A stretch of 60,993 nt of DNA from positions 1 to 60,993 of the forward strand of contig NZ_FZPA01000018.1 in assembly GCF_900188185.1 (NCBI RefSeq), given 5' to 3'. This DNA is from Sphingopyxis indica (GTDB taxonomy: Bacteria > Pseudomonadota > Alphaproteobacteria > Sphingomonadales > Sphingomonadaceae). Shown here one piece after another: positions 26,367 through 33,691 of this stretch. Position numbers and translations under genes: made by a program. Within the stretch, counting starts at the first letter, position 1. Each line of letters opens with the position of its first letter. A model generated the notes under the pieces. That model was given only the letters and a program-made list of their open reading frames with translations, made no database searches and was not told the DNA's origin.

Positions 26367-27137
26367 ATGCAACGCAAGATCGCGCTCGTCGCGTCGAACG
26401 CGCCCGCCGCGCAAGAGGCCGAGGCCGAATTGCGGCCGCTCTACGATTTCGTCGATCTAGCCGAGGCCGATCTGCTGATCGCGCTCGGCGGCGACGGCTT
26501 CCTGCTCGCGATGCTGCACCAGCTGCTCGATCAGCGGCGCACGCTGCCCGTTTTCGGGATGAATCGCGGCACCGTCGGCTTTCTGATGAACGAGTTCCGC
26601 GTCGAGGGGCTGCTCGACCGGCTCGCGGCGGCGCGCACCTTCCTGATCCATCCCTTGCAGGGCGACATCACCACGATCAGCGGCGAGCGTCACATCCTGC
26701 CCGCGATCAACGAGATTTCGCTGCTCCGCGAAACTCGTCAGGCGGCCAAGCTCGAGGTGCTGATCAACGAGCGCACGATGCTCGAGGAACTCGCCTGCGA
26801 CGGCGTGCTCGTCGCGACCCCGGCGGGATCGACCGCCTATAATCTCTCGGCCAACGGCCCGATCCTGCCGCTCGGTTCCGACCTGCTCGCGCTCACGCCG
26901 ATCAGCCCCTTCCGCCCGCGGCGCTGGCGCGGCGCGCTCGTCCCCGAATCGACGAGCATCCGCTTCAACGTCCGCGAAGCGGCGAAGCGCCCGGTCAGTG
27001 CGGTCGCCGACCAGCGCGAAATCCGCGAGGTCAAGACGGTGGCGGTGACCACCGACCGCAGCCGGCCGCTGACCCTGCTCTTCGACCCCGACCAGGGGCT
27101 CGACGAGCGCATCGCGATGGAGCAGTTCATCGTTTGA
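26367..27137 (+). CDS. nadK: NAD kinase
   Basis: A 256-aa kinase making NADP from NAD. It contains the family motifs LIALGGDGFLLAML (GGDG), VFGMNRGTVGFLMN, the NE/D-type AINEISLLRE and CDGVLVATPAGSTAYNLSANG. The SD GGGGGA lies upstream of the ATG. The length suits the short bacterial enzymes. It is the last core gene before the large hairpin and the tRNA-Asn gene. Confidence 0.95.
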   Translation: MQRKIALVASNAPAAQEAEAELRPLYDFVDLAEADLLIALGGDGFLLAMLHQLLDQRRTLPVFGMNRGTVGFLMNEFRVEGLLDRLAAARTFLIHPLQGDITTISGERHILPAINEISLLRETRQAAKLEVLINERTMLEELACDGVLVATPAGSTAYNLSANGPILPLGSDLLALTPISPFRPRRWRGALVPESTSIRFNVREAAKRPVSAVADQREIREVKTVAVTTDRSRPLTLLFDPDQGLDERIAMEQFIV

Positions 27138-27148
27138 TTCCGGGAATC

Positions 27149-27226
27149 GGCGCCGGCCCGCTCCCCGTCCCGGCCTCCCATAGGTTACTATCGTGAGGGA
27201 GGCCGGGAGGGGAGCGGGCCGGTGCC
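27149..27226 (+). terminator. Large hairpin after nadK
   Basis: Arms of about 30 bp (27149-27179 with 27197-27226) pair with one mismatch and one bulged base around a 17-nt loop. The element starts 12 bases after the nadK stop and is followed by a short T-containing stretch, so it may terminate moaA-nadK transcription ahead of the tRNA. It could equally be a palindromic repeat. Confidence 0.6.
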
Positions 27227-27313
27227 GCTTTATCGGCCGAATTATTCCAAAACCCCCTTGCAAAATCGCGCGAGCGGCGGCAAAGGGGCGCCTCGCCCGC
27301 CACGGCGGGCTGC

Positions 27314-27388
27314 TCCTCGGTAGCTCAGCGGTAGAGCAATCGACTGTTAATCGATTGGTCGCAGGTTCGAATCCTGCCCGGGGAGCCA
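27314..27388 (+). tRNA. tRNA-Asn (anticodon GTT)
   Basis: The cloverleaf can be drawn by eye. The acceptor TCCTCGG (27314-27320) pairs with CCGGGGA, followed by discriminator G and an encoded CCA (27386-27388). The D arm GCTC/GAGC, the anticodon stem around CTGTTAA with GTT at 27346-27348, and a T arm with GGTTCGAATCC are all present. The 3' part is the likely attachment site of the ICE, and the recombinase gene reads antisense into it. Confidence 0.95.
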
Positions 27389-29020
27389 CTTCGGAACGGA
27401 ACTGCGCAATGCAGGTGCCGCCGATTTTACTCCAGAGTTCGCCGCAACAAGACTCTGGAGTAAATCGGCGGTCGTTCCGGTGATGTGGATCGAGTCTTCT
27501 CCCACTTCGACCCGGTGCAAAAGCCCCTGAATCTCATGCCTTCTAAAACCGCCGTTTGCCCTACGAAGGCGACTTTTCACCCGCTTGCCGAAGTGCCCGA
27601 TCAACTCCGGGGTCAGCTCGATTTCATCCGTTGACCGTCGTCCTTCTGCACGTTCCGCATCAGCGTTCGCAGAATCGCGAATGGTGCGCAGTTCCGCGAT
27701 GCGTGATTTGAGGTTTCCGTCCTTGGCATCAGCAACGCCCTCTTCGATGGCCTCATAAAGCCGAGTCAATTTGGCATCCGCGGCTGCGGCTTGTCGCCGC
27801 AGTGCCGCGATTCGTTCGCTCTCTTCAGCCTCCTGTCCACGCCGTTTCTCCAGCACGCCCGCAAGAATTGTTCGCAACCGCTCAGGCGCCAGGATGCGCT
27901 CTTCCAGATGTTCGACGACCAGTTCATCTAACTCGGACATGGGGATCGTGCGGCCGGAGCAGCCCGTGGTGCCTTTCCGCGCCTTTGTGCAGCAGGTGTA
28001 ATAGCGGTACTTGGAACTGCGTCCCGACGTGCGAAGCGTCATAGCGCCGCCGCAGTCCTTGCAATGACAGATGCCACCCAGAAGCGTCCCTGCGCTCACA
28101 TATCGCGGAGCCTTTAGCTGCGAGGCGCGGCTCTTGAGCAGTTCTCCTACCTCATCGAACTCTTCCTGTGAGATGATCGCCGGAACCTCGACCTCGACGA
28201 CCTCTTCGGGAGGATTGGGCTCCTTCCGACGCCAGCTATAGACGTTGAACCGATGCGTCCCGATGTAGGTGGTGCGCGTCAGAATATCGTGGACCGCCCC
28301 GCATCCAAATCGTCCGCCGGTCGGCGTGCGAATACCCCGTTCATTGAGATAGTCGGCGATCCGCCGCGTGCCGAGCGGACCGGTTTCACCGTCGCCCACG
28401 CGCGCCAGCCGGTAGATCAACCGAACCACCTCCGCGCGATCGGGATCGATATCGAGCTTCTTCTTCATTCGGGCGCCGCGCTGCTCCGCATCCACGATGC
28501 GATAGCCGAACGGCGGCCGCGCGCCGTTCCAGAAACCCTGACGCGCATTCTCCCGCATAGCGCGCAGCGTATGCTTCGCGTTCTCTTTCGACTGATACTC
28601 GTCGAACAGCGCCATGATCTGCCGCATCATCACGCTCATCGGATCGTCGCCGAGATCCTGAGTGATCGACACCAGACGGACGCCATTCTTGGCTAACCGC
28701 CGCACATAGAATTCGAGTTGGAACTGGTCCCGGAAGAAGCGGGAGAAGCTATGGACGACGATGACGTCGAACTCAGCGGGCCGACACGAAGCCGCATCCA
28801 TCATCCGCTGGAATTCAGGGCGCCGGTCATCCGTCGCCGACGCTCCCGGCTCGACATATTCGCCGACAACCGTCCAGCCCTTGCCCTCGCAGAAGCTGTG
28901 CGCCTGGCGTCGTTGGTCGGGAATGGATAGATCATGCTCGGCCTGCCTGCCGGTCGAGACACGCAGATATAATGCAGCGCGCGCCATCGGCGAGGCGACG
29001 AGTTCATCGTCGTCCTTCAT
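27347..29020 (-). CDS. Large serine recombinase (ICE integrase)
   Basis: A 557-aa site-specific recombinase. The resolvase domain starts ALYLRVSTGRQ with catalytic Ser22 and includes FDVIVVHSFSRFFRDQFQ. A recombinase domain follows (ARPPFGYRIVD, IADYLNERGIRTPTG), then a zinc ribbon (ICHCKDCGGAM, YYTCCTKARKG, GCSG) and a coiled coil near residues 385-470. A strong AGGAGG precedes the ATG. The last 13 residues (ending GQDSNLRPID) and the stop are antisense to the tRNA-Asn gene, so the C-terminus depends on the integration junction. It probably integrates and excises the element. Confidence 0.9.
   Translation of the reverse strand: MKDDDELVASPMARAALYLRVSTGRQAEHDLSIPDQRRQAHSFCEGKGWTVVGEYVEPGASATDDRRPEFQRMMDAASCRPAEFDVIVVHSFSRFFRDQFQLEFYVRRLAKNGVRLVSITQDLGDDPMSVMMRQIMALFDEYQSKENAKHTLRAMRENARQGFWNGARPPFGYRIVDAEQRGARMKKKLDIDPDRAEVVRLIYRLARVGDGETGPLGTRRIADYLNERGIRTPTGGRFGCGAVHDILTRTTYIGTHRFNVYSWRRKEPNPPEEVVEVEVPAIISQEEFDEVGELLKSRASQLKAPRYVSAGTLLGGICHCKDCGGAMTLRTSGRSSKYRYYTCCTKARKGTTGCSGRTIPMSELDELVVEHLEERILAPERLRTILAGVLEKRRGQEAEESERIAALRRQAAAADAKLTRLYEAIEEGVADAKDGNLKSRIAELRTIRDSANADAERAEGRRSTDEIELTPELIGHFGKRVKSRLRRANGGFRRHEIQGLLHRVEVGEDSIHITGTTADLLQSLVAANSGVKSAAPALRSSVPKWLPGQDSNLRPID
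27392..27479. repeat. Inverted repeat beside the tRNA (possible attachment-site element or terminator)
   Basis: Inner arms 27418-27437 and 27453-27471 pair over 19 bp with one bulged T. Outer 8-bp arms (27392-27399 with 27472-27479) pair with one mismatch. The structure starts 4 bases after the tRNA CCA and lies inside the end of the recombinase frame. It could be recognised by the recombinase, or could end tRNA transcription. Confidence 0.5.
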
Positions 29021-29038
29021 CGTCCACCTCCTGAAAAA

Positions 29039-29266
29039 TCAATTCTTCTTGGCGAAGAGCGCATCGAAGAAATCGGCGAAATAAAGCTCGTAAAGCTCAA
29101 TCTCGCGGCTCGTGACGGGAAGGCTCTTCGGCAGGTCATCGGTGATCTTTGGCCGCCTGCGCGCTTTGCGCACGGCCCCGCTACGCCGAATCCGGGGTTG
29201 CGGTATGTAATCGTAGAGATCGATGATCTCCGCGCTTTCGCGATCTGACTGCTTATGCGCGCCCAT
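29039..29266 (-). CDS. Small protein encoded just upstream of the recombinase
   Basis: A 75-aa protein (MGAHKQSDRESAEIIDLYDY...), basic in the middle and aromatic/acidic at the end (ELYELYFADFFDALFAKK). It ends 18 bases before the recombinase ATG and probably shares its transcript. The longer open frame upstream is unlike protein. The ribosome site is weak. I recognise no family. Position and size would suit a recombination directionality factor, which is a guess. Confidence 0.45.
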   Translation of the reverse strand: MGAHKQSDRESAEIIDLYDYIPQPRIRRSGAVRKARRRPKITDDLPKSLPVTSREIELYELYFADFFDALFAKKN

Positions 29267-29739
29267 AGGGCAATTCTGGGGAAATGAACCCGATACGCAA
29301 GGAAACAGGCGATTGCGGCAGCAGGACGTTGCAAAGCCCAGCGTAGAATAGCGTTCCATCGAATGCCGGAGCGCAGCATGGCGTAGCGCAAATAAGCGTT
29401 CGCGGTGGTACCGTCCGCCAAGCCCATGCTCGCAAGAGCATACGCTCGCCGCCTTCTGTTCTCTTTCCGACTCGAGAGCGCGCCCCCCGCAGTAGTGCCA
29501 ACCGCACCGTCTGGGACACTGGCGGGTGCTGCGCGCCCAACGTGACATTCCGGCACGGATGCAGGAAATCGAAAGCGATCTCTCCTTCCTCTCTGTCCTC
29601 CGACATGGCGGTTCCGGTCGCCTGACCGGCGCCGCGGCGGGGTCAAGCCCGGCCCGCACCGGACCGTGTTGGGCCTGACCCCGGCCGCTCGCTTGCGCCG
29701 GCCGAACACCTCCACGCCCTCGATCGGAGGGTATCTCGA
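29267..29739. other. Non-coding region between recombinase operon and DUF2958 gene
   Basis: About 470 bp with no frame I trust; the open frames here are unlike real proteins. It should hold divergent promoters for the recombinase operon and the DUF2958 gene. A small hairpin CCGGTC/GACCGG lies at 29614-29629, and a longer imperfect inverted repeat pairs about 29634-29650 with 29671-29688. Confidence 0.4.
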
Positions 29740-30096
29740 ATGGAGGCCATCATGCAACTCATTACCGACACGATCCGCGACCGGCTCATCGCCAACGGAC
29801 GCGAGAGCCGCGACAATCCCGCCTTCGATCCACATCCGGTCGTCAAGCTGTTCACGCCGGACGCCGGCGCCACTTGGCTCATCTCCGAATGCGACCCGCA
29901 ACAGCCGGATTACCTCTACGGCCTTTGTGATCTGGGCCTGGGGGAACCTGAGCTGGGATCGGTCAGTCTCACCGAGTTGGAAGCCTTGCGCGGGCCGCTC
30001 GGTTTGCCGGTTGAACGCGATCTGTATTTCGAGGCCGGATATCCGCTGAGCCATTATGCGCATCTCGCCAACAAGGCCGGCGCCATCACCGCCTGA
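29740..30096 (+). CDS. DUF2958 domain protein
   Basis: A 118-aa conserved accessory protein of plasmids and ICEs. It contains LITDTIRDRLIANGR, HPVVKLFTPDAGATWLISE, LYGLCDLGLGEPELGSVSL and LYFEAGYPLSHYA, which are typical of DUF2958. Both the ATG at 29740 and one at 29752 have a GGAGG at a workable distance, so the start is uncertain by four residues. The function of the family is unknown. Confidence 0.8.
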   Translation: MEAIMQLITDTIRDRLIANGRESRDNPAFDPHPVVKLFTPDAGATWLISECDPQQPDYLYGLCDLGLGEPELGSVSLTELEALRGPLGLPVERDLYFEAGYPLSHYAHLANKAGAITA

Positions 30097-30134
30097 CGGC
30101 GGCCGAAGCGCTCCGCCATTTTCGGCGGAGCGCT

Positions 30135-30632
30135 TCATGGTGCCTCCGACGAGGCGGAGACCGAGGCTAGCCGGGATAGTGCCTCCGGGCTGGGCGCCGC
30201 CGCCAGCAGCGCTGCCCAGTCATCAGGTGGATTGCCCTTGTCGAGCATCTTGCGGAACACCGCATAGGCGTCGGATTTCGAGCCATAAGTGCACAAGGTC
30301 GTTTCGTCGTTCACCCACGCGAAAACGATGATCCTCGTTTTCGTGCTGTATCGGAAGAACAACCGAAAGCGACCGGCACCGAACTTCGCCCGGAACCAAT
30401 GCTTGCGATCCTCGTCGAGTGTGTTGCCTTGGCGATATTCTTGCCGCGCCGGATCTTCGGGAATGATCTCGAACACCAGCTTGCGCAGCGCGGCCAACAG
30501 TTTCGCATTGGCGTTCGTTCGCCAAGTCTTCGGGTTCTTCTTTCGTGCACGCGCGACGGCGGTGTCGAGCTTGTCGAGCTGATCGAGAAACAGAGAATGG
30601 GCAACGATCTGCCAGCCATTGACGACCAGCAT
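30135..30632 (-). CDS. yhaV: YhaV family toxin (type II TA)
   Basis: A 165-aa RelE-superfamily ribonuclease toxin. The sequence starts MLVVNGWQIVAHSLFLDQL and includes RQGNTLDEDRKHWFRAKFG, RFRLFFRYSTKTRIIVFAWVND and KSDAYAVFRKML, all typical of YhaV. It lies directly after prlF with the stop and start sharing one base (TGATG), the usual antitoxin-first order. It would cut mRNA if the antitoxin is lost, helping to maintain the ICE. Confidence 0.9.
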   Translation of the reverse strand: MLVVNGWQIVAHSLFLDQLDKLDTAVARARKKNPKTWRTNANAKLLAALRKLVFEIIPEDPARQEYRQGNTLDEDRKHWFRAKFGAGRFRLFFRYSTKTRIIVFAWVNDETTLCTYGSKSDAYAVFRKMLDKGNPPDDWAALLAAAPSPEALSRLASVSASSEAP

Positions 30633-30958
30633 CAGAGCGCAACGTCACCATCAATGGGCGCATCGAGATCCACATCCACCCCCTCAACGCGCTTCGCCAG
30701 CCGTTCCGCCAGCGCCGGAGTCAGTGGAACGACCGCTTCGGGACGCCGCTGGATGTCGTCAGCCAGAAACGCGAGGAAGCGGTCGATCACCGGGTCTTCA
30801 TGCTCAGTCTCCGCCCGATGCACGGATACGCCCCGGTCATCGACGCGAAAGGTGATCTTTCCGCCATAGGCGACACCAAGCGCCTGACGCACAGCTTTGG
30901 GAATCGTCGTCTGGCCCTTGGCGGTGATGGTGCTGATTTCTTCGATCTGTGCAGGCAT
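30632..30958 (-). CDS. prlF: PrlF antitoxin (AbrB-like)
   Basis: A 108-aa antitoxin of the PrlF/SohA type. It starts with a swapped-hairpin AbrB fold: STITAKGQTTIPKAVRQAL, then ITFRVDDRGVSV. The C-terminal half (FLAFLADDIQRRPE, LAERLAKRVEGVDVDLDAP) should bind and neutralise YhaV. AGGAGATTTCC precedes the ATG. A perfect palindrome 25 bases upstream is a likely autoregulatory operator. Confidence 0.9.
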   Translation of the reverse strand: MPAQIEEISTITAKGQTTIPKAVRQALGVAYGGKITFRVDDRGVSVHRAETEHEDPVIDRFLAFLADDIQRRPEAVVPLTPALAERLAKRVEGVDVDLDAPIDGDVAL

Positions 30959-30982
30959 GGAAATCTCCTATCGACACGATTA

Positions 30983-31000
30983 GTAAGGAATAATCCTTAC
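30983..31000. promoter_or_regulatory. Probable PrlF operator
   Basis: GTAAGGA/TCCTTAC, perfect 7-bp arms with a 4-nt AT spacer, lies just upstream of prlF in a locally AT-rich segment. AbrB-type antitoxins commonly bind such palindromes over their own promoter. Confidence 0.6.
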
Positions 31001-31077
31001 AAAATCAAGGCGCGGATAGTAGAGACATCAGGCGCATCCCTGCGGGACCGACGCTCTATCTCCGCGTGCCGCTCCGA

Positions 31078-31248
31078 CCGAACCCCTGATGGGTTTCGGC
31101 GCATGCGCGCGACGATCGCCTTGCGGGTGCGGCGTATTCACGCCGATCCGTAAATCCGCTTTTGCGGATTTGCTCATTTCCGTATCTGCGGAGATCGGGC
31201 CAGGGCTGCGCCGGCCCGATCGCTTTGGGATGCGATGGTCGCATCCCA
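31078..31248. other. Hairpin-rich non-coding region upstream of the parB-like gene
   Basis: The gap from prlF to the parB-like start (30959-31433) has no believable gene. Within it five short hairpins follow one another: 31078-31099; 31130-31145 (CGGCGT/ACGCCG); 31152-31171 (AAATCCGC/GCGGATTT, loop TTTT); 31193-31221 (GATCGGGCC/GGCCCGATC); and 31226-31248 (TGGGATGCGA/TCGCATCCCA). The third overlaps the motif TCCGTAAATCCG. Roles such as a replication or transfer origin, a centromere or a structured leader are all possible. Confidence 0.45.
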
Positions 31249-31433
31249 GATGGGGTGGGCGTCGCTTCCCTATAGGCCCGCCGCGCCGGGGCGCAACGCG
31301 CGCAGGGCGCGCTTACTTCCTCTTCGTTCCAGCCCTGCGGGTGCGCCCCGGCTCCCTTCGGCAGGCCAACGGCAAGCTCTTTCGCCGCCCACCCCATTCC
31401 GGGGTGCGATTGCGGAGAGAAGGAGTAAGGAAA

Positions 31434-33554
31434 GTGACCAACACCACCAATACCCCGACCACCGAGCAGGACAGCCGCATCGTTTTCGTGCCGCTGAACA
31501 AGCTCAAGAAATCACCGAAAAACGCCCGCAAGGTGCCACACAGCGAAGCCACCATCGCGGCGCTCGCCGCCTCCATCGCGCACAAGGGGCTGATACAGAA
31601 CCTTGTGGTGGAACCCGAGATGAAGGGCGACAAGCCGACCGGCTCCTATCTCGTCACCGCTGGTGAAGGCCGCAGGCTCGCCTATCTGCTGCGCGCCAAG
31701 CGCAAGGAGATCAGGAAGAACCACCTTGTCCGTTGCTGGCTGGACGTGGAAAACGACCCTAGCGAAGTCTCGCTGGACGAAAACGTCACACGCGAGAACA
31801 TGCACCCCGCCGATCAGTTCGAGCGCTTCCATGAACTCTCCCGCGACAAGGGATGGGGCGCGGAAGAGATCGGCGCACGGTTCGGCGTCACCCCCGAAGT
31901 CGTCAAGCGGCGGCTGCGGCTCGGCGCGGTCAGCCCCAAGCTGATCGACATCTACCGCCAGGACGGCTTGACCCTCGATCAGTTGGCGGCGTTCGCGCTC
32001 ACCGACGACCATGCCCGGCAGGAACAGGTGTTCGAGAACTTGTCCTATAACAAGGAGCCGTGGATCATCCGGCGCGACCTCACGGCCAGCAACGTCCCCG
32101 CTGACGACCGGCGCGCGGTGTTCATCGGGGCGGATGCCTATCGGGAAGCGGGCGGCGTCATCATCCGCGACCTGTTCACCGAAGATGGCGGCGGCTATTT
32201 CGAGGATGCGGCGTTGCTCGACATGCTGGTGTCCGAGAAGCTGCGCGAGATCGCCACGGAGGTTCTGGCCGAGGGCTGGAAATGGGTCGAGGCATCCATC
32301 GACTTCCCGCACGACCACGGCTTGCGGCGCTATTATCCGCAGCCCGTCGCCCTGTCCGACGAGGACGAGGCGCGGTTTGCGGAAGCGGCATCCGAGTACG
32401 ACACGCTCACCGAAGGCTATTCGGCCTATGACGACATGCCCGAGGATGTCGCGGCGAAAGCGCAGGCATTGAGCGACGAGATCGACGCCATCAGCGCCAA
32501 GCGATCGGCCTATGACCCGGCGGTGATCGAGCGCGGCGGCGTGTTCGCCTCACTCGGATCGAACGGCGAGGTTCGCATCGAGCGCGGTTTCGTAAAGGCC
32601 GAGGATGAGCCGCAGCCCGAAGCGGCCCCCGAGGACGAGGCCGGGGACGGGACCGAGCCAGAGGACGGCGATGTATTCGACGACGAGGATCAGGACATGG
32701 GGGAACCCGATGCGGGCAAGCCCATCTCCGACAGCCTTGTGCGCGACCTCACCGCACACCGGACGCTTGGCCTTCGCCTCGCCTTGGGCGCGCAACCCGA
32801 GATGGCGATGGTGGCGCTGACCCATGCGCTCGTGCTGGACCTCTTCTATCATGGCTATGGGAAGGCCTGCCTCGAGATCAGCGGCAAGAGCGATCCGCTC
32901 GGCAGTCATGCCGAAGGAATTGCGGACACCGCCGCAAGTGAAGTGCTGACCGCACGGCATGATGCGTGGGGCGCACAGCTTCCCGAGGATGATGCGGACC
33001 TGTGGACCTGCCTTGTCGAAATGCCGGGCGACAGCCGCATGGAGCTTCTGGCCCATTGCGTCTCGCTCACCGTCAATGCGGTGAAGCTGCCGTGGGAGCG
33101 TTCGACCACTCGCGTCGCGGCGGCGGATGTGCTGGCCCGCGCCGTGGACCTCGACATGACCGCGACATGGACCGCCACCAAGGCCAGCTATTTCGGGCGC
33201 GTCACCAAAGCACACATCGCGCAAGCGGTGAGCGAGGCCGTTTCTCCCGAAGCGGCGGAACGGATCGCGCCGATGAAAAAGGCGGATATGGCCGACGCCG
33301 CCGAGGAATTGGTGGCGGGCACCGGGTGGCTTCCGACCGTGCTGCGAACGAGCGAACCGGAGCCGGAGGAACCGGGCGCCGACGAGCGACCGGAGACAGA
33401 AGCCGAACTGGCGAACGCGGAAGGCGAACATCCGTCCGAAGCGGAGGCCTCCAATACCGAAGCGCAGGACGGCGAGATCAGCACGGACGAGGCCGACCCT
33501 GTCGAGCCGGAGCCGGTGGATGACGAAGCCGCCTATGCGGTCGCCGCCGAATAG
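31434..33554 (+). CDS. ParB/RepB/Spo0J-type protein with long C-terminal extension
   Basis: 706 aa from a GTG start with AAGGAG and GGA upstream. Residues 15-110 are the ParB N-terminal fold (FVPLNKLKKSPKNAR, LVTAGEGRRLAYLL, DENVTRENMHPADQFERF). An HTH region follows (EEIGARFGVTPEVVKRRL). The remaining 450 residues, including an acidic linker around 395-440 and an acidic tail, are not part of chromosomal ParB. Long proteins of this kind are common on alphaproteobacterial plasmids and ICEs, and may regulate or stabilise rather than segregate. parA lies about 9 kb away. Confidence 0.82.
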   Translation: MTNTTNTPTTEQDSRIVFVPLNKLKKSPKNARKVPHSEATIAALAASIAHKGLIQNLVVEPEMKGDKPTGSYLVTAGEGRRLAYLLRAKRKEIRKNHLVRCWLDVENDPSEVSLDENVTRENMHPADQFERFHELSRDKGWGAEEIGARFGVTPEVVKRRLRLGAVSPKLIDIYRQDGLTLDQLAAFALTDDHARQEQVFENLSYNKEPWIIRRDLTASNVPADDRRAVFIGADAYREAGGVIIRDLFTEDGGGYFEDAALLDMLVSEKLREIATEVLAEGWKWVEASIDFPHDHGLRRYYPQPVALSDEDEARFAEAASEYDTLTEGYSAYDDMPEDVAAKAQALSDEIDAISAKRSAYDPAVIERGGVFASLGSNGEVRIERGFVKAEDEPQPEAAPEDEAGDGTEPEDGDVFDDEDQDMGEPDAGKPISDSLVRDLTAHRTLGLRLALGAQPEMAMVALTHALVLDLFYHGYGKACLEISGKSDPLGSHAEGIADTAASEVLTARHDAWGAQLPEDDADLWTCLVEMPGDSRMELLAHCVSLTVNAVKLPWERSTTRVAAADVLARAVDLDMTATWTATKASYFGRVTKAHIAQAVSEAVSPEAAERIAPMKKADMADAAEELVAGTGWLPTVLRTSEPEPEEPGADERPETEAELANAEGEHPSEAEASNTEAQDGEISTDEADPVEPEPVDDEAAYAVAAE

Positions 33555-33561
33555 GTGACCG

Positions 33562-33589
33562 GGCCGGGATCGCTTCGGCGGTCCCGGCC
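33562..33589 (+). terminator. Hairpin after the parB-like gene
   Basis: GGCCGGGA/TCCCGGCC (33562-33569 with 33582-33589), loop of 12 nt, followed by TTCTCCT. It starts just after the stop codon and is a plausible terminator. Confidence 0.55.
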
Positions 33590-33610
33590 TTCTCCTGTCC
33601 GAATAATTTC

Positions 33611-33640
33611 GCGGCCGCGCCCGTCACCGGGCGCGGCCGC
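33611..33640. terminator. Second, strong hairpin after the parB-like gene
   Basis: A perfect 13-bp stem (33611-33623 with 33628-33640) has a 4-nt loop and is followed by TCTCTTTCCT. It lies between the convergent parB-like and GGDEF genes and probably backs up the first terminator. Confidence 0.6.
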
Positions 33641-33691
33641 TCTCTTTCCTGACTCTATTGTCACGATCGGTTCGTGGAGATCGATCTTCTG

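Noticed and set aside
29253..29606. 117-codon minus-strand frame upstream of the small gene before the integrase
   Set aside because: The first 30 residues look natural, but the rest does not. No ribosome site or family was seen. It could be a decayed gene, which cannot be shown here.
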